Source: Rhodoluna sp. (GTDB lineage Bacteria > Actinomycetota > Actinomycetes > Actinomycetales > Microbacteriaceae). Taken from it: 23,467 nt of DNA. The notes under the pieces were generated by a model, which searched no databases, was not told the DNA's origin, and saw only the letters and a program-made list of their open reading frames with translations. The translations under genes were made by a program, and so were the position numbers. Below, piece by piece: positions 22,476 through 23,467 of this stretch (the first letter of the stretch is position 1; every line of letters begins with the position of its first letter). Where the stretch lies: positions 1 to 23,467 of the forward strand of contig JAEMTJ010000004.1 in assembly GCA_016462375.1 (NCBI GenBank), in the 5' to 3' direction.

Positions 22476-22488
22476 AACACACCGGTTT

Positions 22489-22583
22489 ATCAGTCCCATA
22501 AGTTTCACGGGTGGATCGGGTGCGACACCAGGAGCAGTAGACACCCGTCTAATGCTGTTAACTGATCGACGCACCAGTGCGTC
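22489..22583 (+). promoter_or_regulatory. Structured leader of rpsB
   Basis: ATCAGT (22489-22494) pairs with ACTGAT (22561-22566), enclosing ACGGGTG (22507-22513) / CACCCGT (22542-22548) and an inner GGTG (22519-22522) / CACC (22526-22529). A separate perfect hairpin GACGCA-CCAG-TGCGTC (22568-22583) ends directly before the A-run and Shine-Dalgarno AAGGAG (22587-22592). The arrangement suggests control of S2 synthesis at the mRNA leader; no named Rfam family was matched. Confidence 0.5.
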
Positions 22584-22600
22584 AAAAAGGAGATACTGCC

Positions 22601-23467
22601 ATGGCAGTAGTAACCGTTCGCCAGCTGCTAGACAGCGGTGTTCACTTTGGTCACCAGACCAGACGATGGAACCCAAAGATGAAGCGTTTTATCTTAACTG
22701 ATCGCGCCGGCATCTACATCATTGACTTACAGAAGTCACTTACCCATATCGACAAGGCATACGAGTTCACTAAGGACCTAGTCGCTAACGGTGGCACAAT
22801 CTTGTTCGTAGGAACCAAGAAGCAAGCTCAGGAAGCTATTGCTACTGAAGCACTTCGTGTTGGCATGCCATACATCAACGAGCGTTGGTTGGGTGGTCTT
22901 TTGACCAACTTCCAGACTGTTTCAAAGCGTCTTGCACGTCTAAAGGAACTTGAAGTCATGGACTTCAAGGACAAGAAAACCAGCGGATACACCAAAAAGG
23001 AACTTTTGATTCTTTCTCGTGAAAAAGTAAAGCTTGAGAAGACCCTTGGTGGTGTTCGTAACGTAACCAAGACTCCATCAGCGATCTGGGTTGTTGACAC
23101 AATCAAAGAGCACCTAGCAATTACTGAAGCGAAGAAACTAGGCATTCCTGTTATCGCCATTCTTGACACTAACTGTGACCCTGATGAGGTAACAATCGGA
23201 ATCCCAGGTAACGACGATGCGATTCGTTCAGTTCACCTACTTACCCGTGTAATTGCTGATGCAGTTGCTGAAGGTCTAAAGACTCGTCACTCAAAGCCTG
23301 AAGAAGTTCAGCCGCTAGCTGACTGGGAGCAGGAACTTCTTGCAAGTGCTGAAGTCGCAGCAGTTGTTGAAGAAGTAGCTGTTGTTGCGGAGACTCCTGT
23401 TGTTGAAGAAGCAGCTGTTGTTGAAGAAGTAGCTGTTGTTGAAGAAGTAGCTGTTGTTGCGGAGACT
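22601..23467 (+). CDS. rpsB: 30S ribosomal protein S2, 3' end beyond window
   Basis: A small-subunit protein that joins late in 30S assembly and interacts with S1 in many bacteria. The N terminus MAVVTVRQLLDSGVHFGHQT with RRWNPKMKRFI is the S2 signature; FVGTKKQAQEA, NERWLGGLLTNFQT, KTPSAIWVVDT and GIPGNDDAIRSV follow, so the core (about residues 1-235) is complete. After DWEQELLA, from about residue 251, an acidic Val/Glu/Ala tail begins that is still running at the window edge (289 codons visible). The start is ATG with a strong AAGGAG eight bases upstream. tsf would be expected next but is outside the window. Confidence 0.97.
   Translation, partial: MAVVTVRQLLDSGVHFGHQTRRWNPKMKRFILTDRAGIYIIDLQKSLTHIDKAYEFTKDLVANGGTILFVGTKKQAQEAIATEALRVGMPYINERWLGGLLTNFQTVSKRLARLKELEVMDFKDKKTSGYTKKELLILSREKVKLEKTLGGVRNVTKTPSAIWVVDTIKEHLAITEAKKLGIPVIAILDTNCDPDEVTIGIPGNDDAIRSVHLLTRVIADAVAEGLKTRHSKPEEVQPLADWEQELLASAEVAAVVEEVAVVAETPVVEEAAVVEEVAVVEEVAVVAET
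23369..23467 (+). repeat. 18-bp repeats in the S2 tail
   Basis: Copies of GAAGAAGTAGCTGTTGTT lie at 23369-23386, 23405-23422 (one base changed), 23423-23440 and 23441-23458, the last three in tandem. GCGGAGACT follows both the first and the last copy. They encode Glu-Glu-Val-Ala-Val-Val units. The array is cut by the window end, so its full length is unknown. Confidence 0.9.

Overview
The window is a compact bacterial housekeeping region of about 23.5 kb with 23 protein-coding genes, two of them cut by the window edges, and no rRNA, tRNA, insertion sequence, prophage or CRISPR array that I can see. The order recG, coaD, yceD, rpmF, rnc, mutM, smc, ftsY, ffh, rpsP, KH protein, rimM, trmD, rplS, lepB, rnhB, DUF2469, dprA, xerC, M23 peptidase, rpsB is the actinobacterial arrangement. 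The DUF2469 gene, the long acidic tail on S16 and the M23 peptidase diverging from rpsB also point to Actinobacteria. Base composition looks moderate (high 40s % G+C by eye), spacers are tiny and several genes overlap. This fits a streamlined planktonic actinobacterium, most likely a small-genome Microbacteriaceae of the Rhodoluna/Aquiluna type. Nanopelagicales (acI) cannot be excluded from sequence reading alone.

Layout: (1) 1-1967, plus strand: the end of dapC (lysine/peptidoglycan precursor synthesis) and gltA (citrate synthase). (2) 1970-3742, minus strand: rsmD and an MFS permease, convergent with gltA and divergent from recG. (3) 3789-14994, plus strand: recG, coaD, yceD, rpmF, rnc, mutM, smc, ftsY, ffh, covering DNA repair, CoA synthesis, ribosome maturation, chromosome organisation and both protein components of the SRP pathway. 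(4) 15162-17356: rpsP, KH protein, rimM, trmD, a ribosome and tRNA maturation operon with its own promoter and structured leader. (5) 17492-20898: rplS with a second, nearly identical promoter and leader start, then lepB, rnhB, DUF2469 and dprA. (6) xerC, meeting a minus-strand secreted M23-like peptidase tail to tail, then a structured leader and rpsB running off the window end.

I see no undescribed multi-gene system. What merits a second look is regulatory and structural. A 22-bp promoter/transcript-start element, 20/22 identical, lies before both rpsP and rplS, and in both cases the predicted transcript opens with a hairpin closed by GUUGC/GCAAC. The rpsB leader also has nested helices. 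TAnnCT boxes recur 6-7 nt before start codons, suggesting leaderless mRNAs. rimM appears to lack an ATG, GTG or TTG start. S16 and S2 both carry repeat-built acidic tails. The yraN-comM pair usually found before dprA is absent.
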